64,000 nucleotides of DNA from Frankia umida. GTDB lineage: Bacteria > Actinomycetota > Actinomycetes > Frankiales > Frankiaceae. The position numbers and the translations under genes are program-made. The notes beneath the pieces were generated by a model, which was not told where the DNA came from, did not search any database, and worked only from the letters and a program-made list of their open reading frames with translations. Each line of letters begins with the position of its first letter. Within the stretch, counting starts at the first letter, position 1. The DNA lies in contig NZ_JALKFT010000017.1 of NCBI RefSeq assembly GCF_023242945.1, positions 67,497-131,496 of the forward strand. Reading direction: 5' to 3'. Of the stretch, positions 36,984 to 45,196 are shown piece after piece.

Positions 36984-38227
36984 GCGCCCCGTCCGACGCC
37001 CCGCCGATCGCCCCGTCCGTCGAGACCTCGCGGCGGCGGCCGGCCCGTGCCCGGGTGCCCGCCGGACGGGTGCCGCTGACGGTCCTGCTGCTGCTGGGTC
37101 TGCTCCTGGGCCTGGCGGGCTGCGGCACGGCCCGCCGCCCGCTGCCGATCGAGGCCGGACCGCTACCCGCCTCACCCGCGCCGGCCGGTCCGGACGAACA
37201 GATGGGGCCTCCCGACCCGGGCGGCCCCGGCCCAGCCGCCGGTGCCGATACGGGCATGGGCGGCGGAGCTGGTGCGGGCACGGGCGGCGGTGCGGGCGCG
37301 AACGGGGGTGCGACGCGGCCGGATGGCACCTGCCAGGCGGACGGACGTCCCGTGCGTTCCAGCGAACCGCCGCTGACCCCGCTGCCACCCCCAGGTCGGA
37401 TGCCGGCCGGCAGCCGGCTGCGCACGATCGCGCACGATCGCGGCTACCTGCGGATCGGGATCGTGACCGACGCGCCGCCGGCAGGGCTGATGAACTGGCG
37501 CACGCTGCGGCTGGAGGGCTTCGACGTGGGGATCGCCCGGGCCGTCGCCGCGGCGGTCTTCGGGCCGACCGACGTGGACAGCCACATCCAGTTCCGGGCG
37601 GTGACCACCACCGACCGGGAGGATCTGCTGCGCTCGAACATGGTCGACATGCTGGTCGCGACGATGACCATCACCTGCGAACGCAAACGGCAGGTGCGTT
37701 TCTCCAGCGTCTACTACGAGGCCACGCTGCGGTTGCTGGTGCGCCAGGACTCCGGCATCACGGGTCTGGCGGCCCTCGCCGGCCGTCCGGTGTGCACGTC
37801 GGCGGGCAGCACCGCGGGGGAGAAGCTCACCCGCCGCCCACCGGCGCAGGCCCCGAAGGTGGTGACGCTGCCCCGCCTCGCCGACTGCCTGGTCGCCCTG
37901 CAGTACGGCGACGTCGACGCCATCGTCGGCGACGACGTGCTGCTGGCCGGCCTCGCCGCCCAGGATCCCTACACCACGGTGCTCGGCCCGGAGGCGTTCG
38001 GCCCCGCCTTCGCCGCCGACGGGGGACTCGACGAGCCCTACGGCATCGCGATGCCGATCACCGGGGACTCCGCCGACGACGACCTGTTCGTCTCCTTCGT
38101 CAACGGTGTCCTGCGCTCCATCATGGTGGACGGGACGTGGTCCCGGCTCTACGACGAATGGCTGCGCCCGGGCCTGCGGGTCGCCGGGCAGCCGCCCCTG
38201 GGCGGTCTCGGCGCCGCCGCGCGCTGA
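36980..38227 (+). CDS. glnH: GlnH-like amino-acid-binding lipoprotein
   Basis: This 415-residue protein has a lipobox (LLLGLLLGLAGC) and a Gly/Pro-rich linker, followed by a family 3 solute-binding domain: IAHDRGYLRIGIVTDAPPAG, EGFDVGIARAVAAAVFG, MLVATMTITCERKRQVRFS and GDVDAIVGDDVLLAG. No permease or ATPase gene is adjacent, which is expected for the PknG sensing module rather than for transport. The GTG overlaps the glnX stop, so the pair is coupled. In mycobacteria GlnH senses aspartate and glutamate; the ligand here is inferred. Confidence 0.85.
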   Translation: MSAPSDAPPIAPSVETSRRRPARARVPAGRVPLTVLLLLGLLLGLAGCGTARRPLPIEAGPLPASPAPAGPDEQMGPPDPGGPGPAAGADTGMGGGAGAGTGGGAGANGGATRPDGTCQADGRPVRSSEPPLTPLPPPGRMPAGSRLRTIAHDRGYLRIGIVTDAPPAGLMNWRTLRLEGFDVGIARAVAAAVFGPTDVDSHIQFRAVTTTDREDLLRSNMVDMLVATMTITCERKRQVRFSSVYYEATLRLLVRQDSGITGLAALAGRPVCTSAGSTAGEKLTRRPPAQAPKVVTLPRLADCLVALQYGDVDAIVGDDVLLAGLAAQDPYTTVLGPEAFGPAFAADGGLDEPYGIAMPITGDSADDDLFVSFVNGVLRSIMVDGTWSRLYDEWLRPGLRVAGQPPLGGLGAAAR

Positions 38228-38235
38228 GCGGCGGA

Positions 38236-40887
38236 TCAGCGCAGGGTGCGGGGGCGGGCGCGGTTGGCCTGGTCCACCAGCCGGACGCGGCCGGCCCGGT
38301 CGGAGGTGAGCCGGGCCATCTCCCGGTAGGTGCGTTCCAACCCGAACCGCAGTTCCCGTTCGGTCATCGGACCTCCCAGCAGCAGCGGTGGGTCGGCCCG
38401 CCCGCCGCCAGGTCCGCGTCCACCGTTGTCGCCGCCGATCAGGCCGGCGGCGAGCAGGTCCAGGGCGCCGAGGTAGAGGTCGCGGCACAGCTCGGCGCGG
38501 CGCCGTTCCCCGAGGTCGAGCAGCGGGTCGGTGAGCATCGTCGCGGCCCGGGTCAGCGCCGCCTGGCCGGCTCCCGGCGTGTCGTCCGCGGCGGCCTGGG
38601 CCACCAGCACCTCGATCATCCGCACCCGGGACGCCGTGTAGGCGAACGACGACCGCGGCACCCGCAGGTAGGCGTCGAGGCGTCCCTGGGGGTCGGTGCG
38701 GCAGCGGGCCAGCCCGAACGCCGCGCTGGTCACGCCCGGGTCGATGGCGGACACGATGTCGAACAGGTCGGCGGCGCGCAGCCGGGCCGCGTCCGCCTGG
38801 GAGGCGCCGGCCGTCCGGGGGTCACCGGCCGTCCGAAGGTCACCGGTCGCCCGGGGGGTGAGCGCGTCTCGTCCGGTGGGTTCGGGTCCGTCGACGGCGG
38901 CGGCCCGTTCGGCGACCTGGGCCTGGGCCATCGCGAGGGCGAGGCGGGGGGCGAGCTCGCCCGGTACCTGCGAGAAGACCAGGTCGAACGCGGCCACGGC
39001 CCGTTCGGGCTGGCCGCCGACGAGGGCGGCGACACCGCGGTACCAGTCGACCCGCCACTCCAGCGGGGCGACCCGGGCGGCCTCGTCCAGCACGCGGGCG
39101 GTCTGCGCCAACGCCCCGGCGCGGATGGTGGCGCGGGCCAGGCACAACCGGACCTCGGTGGTCACCGGGACGATCGCCGCGAGCCGGGCGGCGTGCGCCG
39201 CGGGCTCCTCGTCGGGACCGGCGGCCAGCGCCGGCGCGTGCGGGTCGTCCGGGTCGACCCGCAGATCCGGCAGCACCTCGAAGGCGGCCGGTGCGAGCCC
39301 CGGTCCCGCCTCGCCGGTGGGATGGCCGGCGGCGTCGAACCACCTGCTGGCCAGCGGTGGGACGGGTCCCTCGGTGCGGGCGACGATCTCGTAGAGGACA
39401 CCGACCAGCTCGTCCGCCAGTTCGGTGACGCTCTGGAACCGCCGGTCGGGATCGGTCGCGGTGGCCCGGCGCAGCAACCGGTCCAGCGACTCGAACTGGC
39501 GCAGCGGCTGGTGGGCCCGGCGGGGCGGCATCGTGTGCCGGTAGGCGTCGACGAAACCGGCGAACCGGCCAAGGACGAGCCGGGCCAGGGTGCGCGCGAC
39601 CGCGAAGACATCGGTGGTGATCGTGGGAGCGCACCGGATGATGCCCGCGGGACGTTCCCCGTCGTCGTCGAGCTCCGGTGCGCGGTAACCCGGAGTGGAC
39701 AGGTACCCGGAGACCCGGTCGTCGAGCCGGCGGGCACCACCCAGATCGATCAGCTTCACCCCGGACGCGGTGATCATCACGTTGTCCGGCTTGAAGTCGC
39801 AGTAGACGAGCCCCATCCGGTGCAGATGCCCGAGGGCCGGCAGCACCCGCAGCAGATAGCGCAGCACGTCCGCCACCACCGGCCGCCCCGCCGCACCCGT
39901 ACCCGGGTACGCACCTGGCTGCGTGCCCAGGCCCGCCCGGGCCTGCTCCGCGTGGGCGGCATCGGCCATGGCGGCGAGCGAGATGCCAGGCACGTACTCC
40001 ATGACGATGTAGTCCTCGCCGGCGTGCGCGACGTAGTCGAGAATTTTCACGATGCTCGGATGGGAGACGGTGGTGAGAATGCGTCGTTCTCCCTCGGCGA
40101 CGCGCCGCGCCTCCGAGTTCGCCGCGTCCAGCAGTCCTTTGAGGACCACCCAGGCCTGCACACCGTCGCCGCCGAGATTGTCGTCGGTGGCGGCATACAC
40201 CCAGCCGAGTCCGCCATGAGCGATGACGCCATGCACGGTGTAACGGCCGACCCGTTCGCCGGGGCGAAGTTTCACGGTGAACGAATAGCGATGGCCGCAT
40301 TCTCCGCAGGCACCTTCGAGGGCGGCCGCCCCCGATCCTTCCGGTTGGGCGACCGGACGTGCGCAGCCGGCGCACTCGCGTAGCGAGGGAGGCACTCTGG
40401 GTGCTTCCAGGAGGGTGGGTTCGGCGCCGGTGCGCCCGGTGACCCGGCGCGGCAGCCGCAGTGGGTCGCGGGGTGCGCCCCGGGCCGGCCAGCCCCGCGG
40501 GGTGCTTCTGGACCGGGGCGTGGGAACCGCCGGTGCCTGCGCCCCCCCAGCGGTGCCCGCGGCTTCCCCCACACCCGGACGGCCAGGGCTGGCGGCACCG
40601 GGTGGGCTGGCGGCACCGGGTTGCCTGGCGGCACCGGGTGGGCTGGCGGCACCGGGTGGGCTGGCGGCACCGTCGGGATGGGCCTGGTCGTGCTGGCTGA
40701 TGGCGGGGCCCGGCGAGGGGGCGTCGGGGTCGCCGGGGCGGTCGAGGAGCGGACGCAGGTCGCTGTCGCCGTCGTCACCGGGGCGCGGGGAGCCGGTGAA
40801 CCGCGCCCGGGCGGGTTCGGTCGGTTCGAACGGGTCGCCCGGCTGTGTGGCACCCTGCTCGACCACCTGCGACCTCCGTCCCACCAT
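38236..40887 (-). CDS. pknG: PknG-like serine/threonine kinase with rubredoxin and TPR domains
   Basis: This soluble kinase of about 883 residues controls 2-oxoglutarate dehydrogenase via GarA/OdhI in relatives. The order is a 150-residue Pro/Ala lead with GAASPP repeats, a rubredoxin-like CAGC...CGEC pair (about 173-197), the kinase domain (Gly loop HGGLGWVYA, Lys in VVLKGL, catalytic YCDFKPDN, metal site LIDLGG) and a C-terminal TPR region (from about 560). The catalytic loop lacks the RD Arg, as in PknG. The gene converges on glnH with 8 bases between stops, unlike the co-directional order in mycobacteria. The ATG at 40887 is preferred to 40926. Confidence 0.9.
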   Translation of the reverse strand: MVGRRSQVVEQGATQPGDPFEPTEPARARFTGSPRPGDDGDSDLRPLLDRPGDPDAPSPGPAISQHDQAHPDGAASPPGAASPPGAARQPGAASPPGAASPGRPGVGEAAGTAGGAQAPAVPTPRSRSTPRGWPARGAPRDPLRLPRRVTGRTGAEPTLLEAPRVPPSLRECAGCARPVAQPEGSGAAALEGACGECGHRYSFTVKLRPGERVGRYTVHGVIAHGGLGWVYAATDDNLGGDGVQAWVVLKGLLDAANSEARRVAEGERRILTTVSHPSIVKILDYVAHAGEDYIVMEYVPGISLAAMADAAHAEQARAGLGTQPGAYPGTGAAGRPVVADVLRYLLRVLPALGHLHRMGLVYCDFKPDNVMITASGVKLIDLGGARRLDDRVSGYLSTPGYRAPELDDDGERPAGIIRCAPTITTDVFAVARTLARLVLGRFAGFVDAYRHTMPPRRAHQPLRQFESLDRLLRRATATDPDRRFQSVTELADELVGVLYEIVARTEGPVPPLASRWFDAAGHPTGEAGPGLAPAAFEVLPDLRVDPDDPHAPALAAGPDEEPAAHAARLAAIVPVTTEVRLCLARATIRAGALAQTARVLDEAARVAPLEWRVDWYRGVAALVGGQPERAVAAFDLVFSQVPGELAPRLALAMAQAQVAERAAAVDGPEPTGRDALTPRATGDLRTAGDPRTAGASQADAARLRAADLFDIVSAIDPGVTSAAFGLARCRTDPQGRLDAYLRVPRSSFAYTASRVRMIEVLVAQAAADDTPGAGQAALTRAATMLTDPLLDLGERRRAELCRDLYLGALDLLAAGLIGGDNGGRGPGGGRADPPLLLGGPMTERELRFGLERTYREMARLTSDRAGRVRLVDQANRARPRTLR
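40586..40672. repeat. 18-bp in-frame tandem repeat in pknG
   Basis: About five copies of an 18-base unit (GGCGGCACCGGGTGGGCT on the plus strand) encode the GAASPP-type hexapeptide repeat in the disordered kinase N-terminus. One copy differs (CARQPG type). Because 18 is a multiple of three, length change keeps the frame. Confidence 0.85.
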
Positions 40888-41100
40888 CCCGCCGCGCCGA
40901 CCCACGTACGCCGCCACCCGCGCCACCTGACACCGATCATCACGCCGGGTAGGCGGACGGTTCCTCGGTGACAGCGTGGCACGGGTGGCGTGGTGTGGCG
41001 AGACGTCGCTGGTGCTGGTGGCGCTGGTGGTGGGGGCGGCGGGTGGCCACCGGCCCGGATGCGGTGGGCTGGCCCGCCGCCGCGAGACCGCGCCCGTCGG

Positions 41101-41379
41101 TCAGTGGCGGACCAGGCGACGACCGGCGACGGCCCGGTAGATCAGCAGAGCCGCGATCGCGCCGAGCACGGAGCCGATGAAGCCCGACGGCTGGAAGGCG
41201 CCCTCGCTGAGGTCATGACCGAACAGGATGTAGCCAAGAAAACCACCGATGAAGGAACCGACGATTCCAAGGCCGATCGTGGCCGGAATTCCCATCGGGT
41301 CACGACCGGGGACGAGAAGGCGGGCGACAGCGCCGGCGAGAAGACCGAGAACAATGAAGCTGATGATGAACCAGAGCAC
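41101..41379 (-). CDS. GlsB/YeaQ/YmgE-family small membrane protein
   Basis: This 92-residue three-helix membrane protein of the transglycosylase-associated/stress-response family opens with VLWFIISFIVLGLLAGAVAR. It then has LLVPGRDPMGIPATIGLGIV, GSFIGGFLGYILFG and the closing SGFIGSVLGAIAALLIYRAV. The GTG at 41379 is chosen because GGAGG lies 5 bases before it; an ATG at 41391 overlaps that site. A paralogue lies at 61914-62195. The function of the family is unsettled. Confidence 0.88.
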   Translation of the reverse strand: MLWFIISFIVLGLLAGAVARLLVPGRDPMGIPATIGLGIVGSFIGGFLGYILFGHDLSEGAFQPSGFIGSVLGAIAALLIYRAVAGRRLVRH

Positions 41380-41543
41380 GGGAACCTCCATAGGTACAGG
41401 CGGGGCCGGCGGCGGCCAGGAGTGCCGCTTTCCAGTTCGCCGGGCTGATCGAGGAGGGATATCCCCGGTGCCGACCCTGTCAAACGGCCCGTTTCGGTAA
41501 AGGTTCCCCATCCCGGAGAGGTCAGGAAAGTCGGCCCTTTTGG

Positions 41544-42833
41544 TCAGCCCCGCCCGGTGGCTCGTCCGGTGGCGCCGGCGAAGGCGGCGCCGAGCCGGTC
41601 GAGGCCCTCGGCGACGCGCCGCGGGGAGTGCGTGGTGAACGACAGCCGCAGCGTGCGCGGGTCGGCGGCACCGGGATAGAAGGCCGCGCCCGGCACATAG
41701 GCGACCCGCTGGGCCAGGGCCGCCGGCAGCAGGGCGGTGGCGTCCAGACCGGCGGGCAGGCGCACCCAGACGAACATCCCGCCCGCGGGCCGGTTCCAGT
41801 GGCTGCCGGCGGGCAGTGCCGCGGGCAGCCCGGCCAGCAACGCGTCGAGCCGCTCGCGGTAGGCGGCACACATGAGCGCGATCCGCGCGTCCGGGTCCGC
41901 GGTGGTGAGGTAACGCGCGGCCGCCGCCTGGTCGACGGTGGACGTGTGCAGGTCCGTGGCCTGCTTGGCGATCACACAGGCCCGTCGTAGCGCCGCCGGT
42001 GCCCGCAGCCAGCCCAGCCGCATACCCGGGGCCATGGTCTTGGACAGACTGCCGAGCAGCACCGTGCGATCGCCTGCCGCGGCCAGGCCCGCGATCCACG
42101 GCTGCGGCTGACCGGAAAGGCGCAGCTCACCGTATGGATCGTCCTCGATGATCCACATTCCGCGCCGGGCCGCGATCTCGGCGACGGCGTGCCGGCGCGC
42201 GGCGGACATCGTGCGTCCCGTGGGGTTCTGGAAGTTGGGCACCAGGTAGAGCAGCCGCGGCCGGTGCTGACCGACGATCTTCTCGAGGTCGTCGGGCCGC
42301 ACCCCGTCGTCGTCGGTGGGGACCGCGACGACCCGGGCGCCCGCGAGATCGAAGGCCTGCAACGCGGCCAGATAGGTCGGTTCCTCGACCACCACCGTGT
42401 CACCGGGATCGAGCAGCGCGGCGGTGAGCAGCGCCAGCGCCTGCTGTGAACCGGAGGTGATCACCAGATCGTCTGCCTCGGTCCCGAGGCCCCGCCGGGT
42501 CAGCCGGTCGGCGAGCACGGCACGCAGCGCCGGGTCACCCTCGCTCGTCGAGTACTGCAGCACCTCCCGGGGCCGTTCGACGAGCACCTCGGCGTAGGAC
42601 CGGCGCAGCCCCTCGGCGTCGAACAGCTCGGGGGCGGGCAGGCCGCCGGCGAACGAGATCAGCTCCGGGTCGGCGGTGAGCGCGAGCAGGTCACGCACGG
42701 GGGAGGTGCGCAGCCGACTGGCCCGCGCGGCGAGCGCGACGGGCGCGGCGACCGTGGGACCGGTGACTGTGGAGCTGGTGGCCGTGGGGCTGGTGGCGGC
42801 GGCGCTCACGGCGGCGGGGCTGACGATGCTCAT
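41544..42833 (-). CDS. PLP-dependent aminotransferase (MocR/LysN-like, fold type I)
   Basis: This 429-residue protein is related to 2-aminoadipate and aromatic/branched aminotransferases. It has LISFAGGLPAPELF, QYSTSEGDPALRAVLADR, VPNFQNPTGRTMS, the Schiff-base Lys in LLGSLSKTMAPGMRLGW and RLSFTTHSP with the carboxylate-binding Arg. There is no N-terminal helix-turn-helix, so it is the stand-alone enzyme rather than a MocR regulator. It is divergent from a MftR-like TetR gene 416 bases away and may be its target. Confidence 0.87.
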   Translation of the reverse strand: MSIVSPAAVSAAATSPTATSSTVTGPTVAAPVALAARASRLRTSPVRDLLALTADPELISFAGGLPAPELFDAEGLRRSYAEVLVERPREVLQYSTSEGDPALRAVLADRLTRRGLGTEADDLVITSGSQQALALLTAALLDPGDTVVVEEPTYLAALQAFDLAGARVVAVPTDDDGVRPDDLEKIVGQHRPRLLYLVPNFQNPTGRTMSAARRHAVAEIAARRGMWIIEDDPYGELRLSGQPQPWIAGLAAAGDRTVLLGSLSKTMAPGMRLGWLRAPAALRRACVIAKQATDLHTSTVDQAAAARYLTTADPDARIALMCAAYRERLDALLAGLPAALPAGSHWNRPAGGMFVWVRLPAGLDATALLPAALAQRVAYVPGAAFYPGAADPRTLRLSFTTHSPRRVAEGLDRLGAAFAGATGRATGRG

Positions 42834-42929
42834 GTGACTGACGGTGGCTCCCACTCTGCGACTGCGCGGCGAGGATGTCGCCGCGATGACACGTCGCCTC
42901 GACGATCTCGCGATCCAGATGTCCCGAGG

Positions 42930-42949
42930 TATGGGACCATGTTCTCATA
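42930..42949. promoter_or_regulatory. Candidate TetR-type operator dyad
   Basis: TATGGGACCATGTTCTCATA is an imperfect palindrome, with 8 of 10 arm positions paired. It is placed between the aminotransferase and the MftR-like TetR gene. TetR regulators commonly bind such sites in the divergent space; binding here is inferred. Confidence 0.4.
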
Positions 42950-42960
42950 TCCTGGGGACG

Positions 42961-43020
42961 ATCACGGTTGGCCTGATCACGGCTGGTCTGATCAGGGCTG
43001 CTCTGACCACGGCTGGCGGG
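42961..43020. repeat. 15-bp tandem repeat, 4 copies
   Basis: The units are ATCACGGTTGGCCTG, ATCACGGCTGGTCTG, ATCAGGGCTGCTCTG and ACCACGGCTGGCGGG. They begin 11 bases after the dyad and could be additional operator sites or a neutral repeat. Confidence 0.85.
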
Positions 43021-43249
43021 GCGCGATCCGGGGTGGCGGATGCCCGTCCGGCTGGCCCGTCCGATGATGGTGGCCTGGTGAGAGCAACAGCGCACCCGGG
43101 TGGCGGCAGACGCCCCGCGGGCATGGGAACATCACGGGCAGGGCTGTCGCGCGGGCAGCCCGCCAGAGTCCGGGACGCGGCCACCGCCTGCCTCCCGGCA
43201 GGGCTGGCAGCCGACGTACGGTGGGCACAGACGGAGGGGTGGTGAGCCC

Positions 43250-43864
43250 GTGGTCGCCCCGGTGGCACCGCCGCGCGGAGAAGGCCGGCGTACCGGCCGA
43301 CGTCCGGCGACGAACGCGGCCGAACTCGAACGCCTCGCGCTGCACCTGTTCACCGAGCGCGGTTTCGACGAGACGACGGTGGACGACATCGCCCGCGAGG
43401 CCGGTATCGGCCGGCGCACGTTCTTCCGCTACTTCGCGTCCAAGAACGACCTCGCCTGGGGCAACTTCGACGCGCACCTGGTCGTGATGCGCACGGCCCT
43501 GGCCGAGGCGGCACCGGACGCGCCCGCGCTGGACGTCCTGCGTCACGCGATCCTGGAGTTCAACACCTACCCGCCGGCCGAGGGTGTCTGGCTGCGCCGG
43601 CGGATGGCCCTGATCCTGCGCACCCCCACCTTGCAGGCCCACTCGACGCTGCGCTTCGCCAGCTGGCGCGACGTGGTCGCCGAGTTCGTCGCCGGGCGGA
43701 TAGGCCAGCCCGAGAGCGCCCTCATCCCGCAGTCGGTGGCCGCCGCGCATCTGGGTGTCGCCGTGACCGCCTACGAGCAGTGGCTGCGTACCGACGACGC
43801 CGACCTGGTCATCATTCTCGACGAGGCCCTGCGCCTCCTGGCCACCGGCTTCGCCCTGCTCTGA
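43250..43864 (+). CDS. TetR-family regulator resembling MftR
   Basis: This 204-residue regulator has the N-terminal helix-turn-helix TTVDDIAREAGIGRRTFFRY followed by FASKNDLAWGNFDAHLVVMR. Together with the ligand-domain segments LRHAILEFNTYPPAE, ALILRTPTLQAHS and GVAVTAYEQWLR, this is the pattern of the mycofactocin regulator MftR. MftR binds long-chain acyl-CoA and controls the mycofactocin genes, but no mftA-F gene is present in this window, so this may be an orphan paralogue with another target. GGAGG lies 12 bases before the GTG start. Confidence 0.78.
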   Translation: MVAPVAPPRGEGRRTGRRPATNAAELERLALHLFTERGFDETTVDDIAREAGIGRRTFFRYFASKNDLAWGNFDAHLVVMRTALAEAAPDAPALDVLRHAILEFNTYPPAEGVWLRRRMALILRTPTLQAHSTLRFASWRDVVAEFVAGRIGQPESALIPQSVAAAHLGVAVTAYEQWLRTDDADLVIILDEALRLLATGFALL

Positions 43865-43935
43865 CCCGCGCACCTCCTCCCGGCCGACCCGCACCTCCTC
43901 CCGGCCGACCCGCGCATCTCCCGGCCGATCCGCGC
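43863..43935. repeat. Imperfect 20-23-bp tandem repeat at a stop codon
   Basis: Units of 23, 21 and 20 bases, each of the form GACCCGC...CTCCCGGCC, begin within the TetR stop codon and run 70 bases downstream. They have no coding role. Confidence 0.8.
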
Positions 43936-44112
43936 ACATGCCGCCCGTGGTGGGGCGATGCGTCGGCGGTGGTGTGCTGGTGGAGGTGGTGGTGGGTGGG
44001 TGGTGCGGTGGCAGGGTGGGCGGTCTGCTGTCAGGCTGTGCTCCCATCGATGCGATCCGTAATGTCGACGGCTGTCGGCGGGGGGATCGTCCGGCGGGGG
44101 AGGTACGGCTCC

Positions 44113-45057
44113 ATGGCAGGCATGAGCTCGCACAACGGCGTCGGCCCGGGGTATGTCGTCCTGCGTGGCGGCGGCCCGATCACCGGTGTCTCCGTCAGCC
44201 CGCTGTTCATGTCCCCGGACCAGGACGGGCCCACGCCGTCCGGGCCCACGCCGTCACGGGCCGCGTCGGCATCACCTCCGGCGTCGGCTGGTCCCGCGCC
44301 GAGCCGGCCGGCACCGGCCCCTGGTCCTGCGGCCCCCCGCACCAGCGGCGCCTCCCGTACCAGTGCCCCTCGGACCAGCGCGTCCCGTACCAGCACTCCT
44401 CGGACCAGTGCCCCTCGGACCAGTGCCCCTCGGACCAGCGCGTCCCGTACCAGCACTCCTCGGACCAGCGCCCCTCGGACCAGCGCGTCCCGGACCAGTG
44501 CCCCTCGGACCAGCGCGTCCCGTACCAGCACTCCTCGGACCAGCATGTCCCGTGTCAGTGCGCCTCGGACCAGCACGTCGCGGGCGGTCGGGGTGCGGGT
44601 CGCCTCGGGGCGGTCTACGGCCGCGGTGCGCCAGGCGGAGGGTGGACGCACACCAGCCCGTGGCGGTACGGGGGGACGCGGCGCCACCGCCACCACCCGC
44701 GGAGTGCCGTCCACCAGGTCGGATCGGGTGGTCGGAACGGGCCCGGCGGGTCAGGTGGGTGCGGGTGGGGGAGGCGCGTCCGGGCTGGTGCGCCGGCGTG
44801 AGATGACAGTGCGGATGCCGTTCGTGACGGCCCATCTGGAGGTGGCGGTTCCGCAGCCGCCGGCGCGGCTGCGGGTGGGGCCGCTGGGCGTGCCGACGCC
44901 GGGGCGGGTGGCGTACTACCTGGGGCTTGGCGCTCTGGTCGCGGTCGAACTGGTCGAGTGGCCGGTGGCGCTCGCGGTCGCGGCGGCGAGCCATCTCACC
45001 GACCGCACCCGGTCGACGCCGGGCGGCGCCAGGGCGCGGGAGGCCGGCCGACCGTAG
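44113..45057 (+). CDS. Unassigned protein with RTSxP repeats and C-terminal membrane helix
   Basis: This 314-residue protein has no family I recognise. It opens with MAGMSSHNGVGPGYVVLRGG, followed by a Pro/Ala-rich stretch and fifteen pentapeptides of the RTSAP/RTSAS/RTSTP type (residues about 82-156). A basic low-complexity region follows. The C-terminal 85 residues look folded, with TVRMPFVTAHLEVAVP and a membrane helix (VAYYLGLGALVAVELVEWPV). The ATG at 44113 follows GGGAGG; ATG 44122 is an alternative. The repeat region would be positively charged and Ser/Thr-rich, suited to phosphorylation or nucleic-acid contact, but this is speculation. Confidence 0.6.
   Translation: MAGMSSHNGVGPGYVVLRGGGPITGVSVSPLFMSPDQDGPTPSGPTPSRAASASPPASAGPAPSRPAPAPGPAAPRTSGASRTSAPRTSASRTSTPRTSAPRTSAPRTSASRTSTPRTSAPRTSASRTSAPRTSASRTSTPRTSMSRVSAPRTSTSRAVGVRVASGRSTAAVRQAEGGRTPARGGTGGRGATATTRGVPSTRSDRVVGTGPAGQVGAGGGGASGLVRRREMTVRMPFVTAHLEVAVPQPPARLRVGPLGVPTPGRVAYYLGLGALVAVELVEWPVALAVAAASHLTDRTRSTPGGARAREAGRP
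44356..44580 (+). repeat. 15-bp in-frame tandem repeat, 15 copies
   Basis: The unit is CGGACCAGTGCCCCT and variants, coding RTS(A/T/M)(P/S). Variants alternate in small blocks (for example AS-TP-AP repeated), which suggests growth by duplication of 30-75-base segments. Confidence 0.92.
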
Positions 45058-45073
45058 CCGACGGTCGCCGGCC
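45042..45073 (+). terminator. Hairpin terminator spanning the stop of the RTSxP gene
   Basis: GGCCGGCCGACCGT pairs with ACGGTCGCCGGCC, giving a 13-bp stem with one bulged base and a 5-base loop. The stop codon TAG lies at the top of the left arm. It separates this gene from uppP. Confidence 0.6.
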
Positions 45074-45196
45074 GGATGGCGCCGGGGTCGCGCCAGGCCC
45101 GCCGTGCACGGACGTTAGCGTGAGAGCCGTGCGGATATGGGGTGGGTACCGGGTTGGGCGTGGTGGGCCGACGAGGGATCGACGGCGGGTGGCGCG

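Larger units (their letters stand above)
42834..43249. other. Divergent intergenic region with dyad and tandem repeat
   Basis: Both genes' promoters must lie here. It holds an imperfect 20-base dyad (42930-42949) and four 15-base tandem units (42961-43020), each annotated. The open frames across it show only the translated repeat, so no gene is called. Confidence 0.55.

Noticed and set aside
34998..37388. 796-residue minus-strand frame opposite glnX/glnH
   Set aside because: It is antisense to two well-supported genes and has low-complexity Arg/Gly/Gln composition with no family features.
36556..40383. 1275-residue plus-strand frame through glnH and pknG
   Set aside because: It is out of frame with glnH and antisense to pknG. 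The translated sequence is Arg/Pro/Gly-rich shadow.
42834..43067. Small protein with DHGW repeats in the aminotransferase-TetR space
   Set aside because: The repeat comes from the 15-bp units and there is no ribosome site. It is better explained as translated intergenic repeat.
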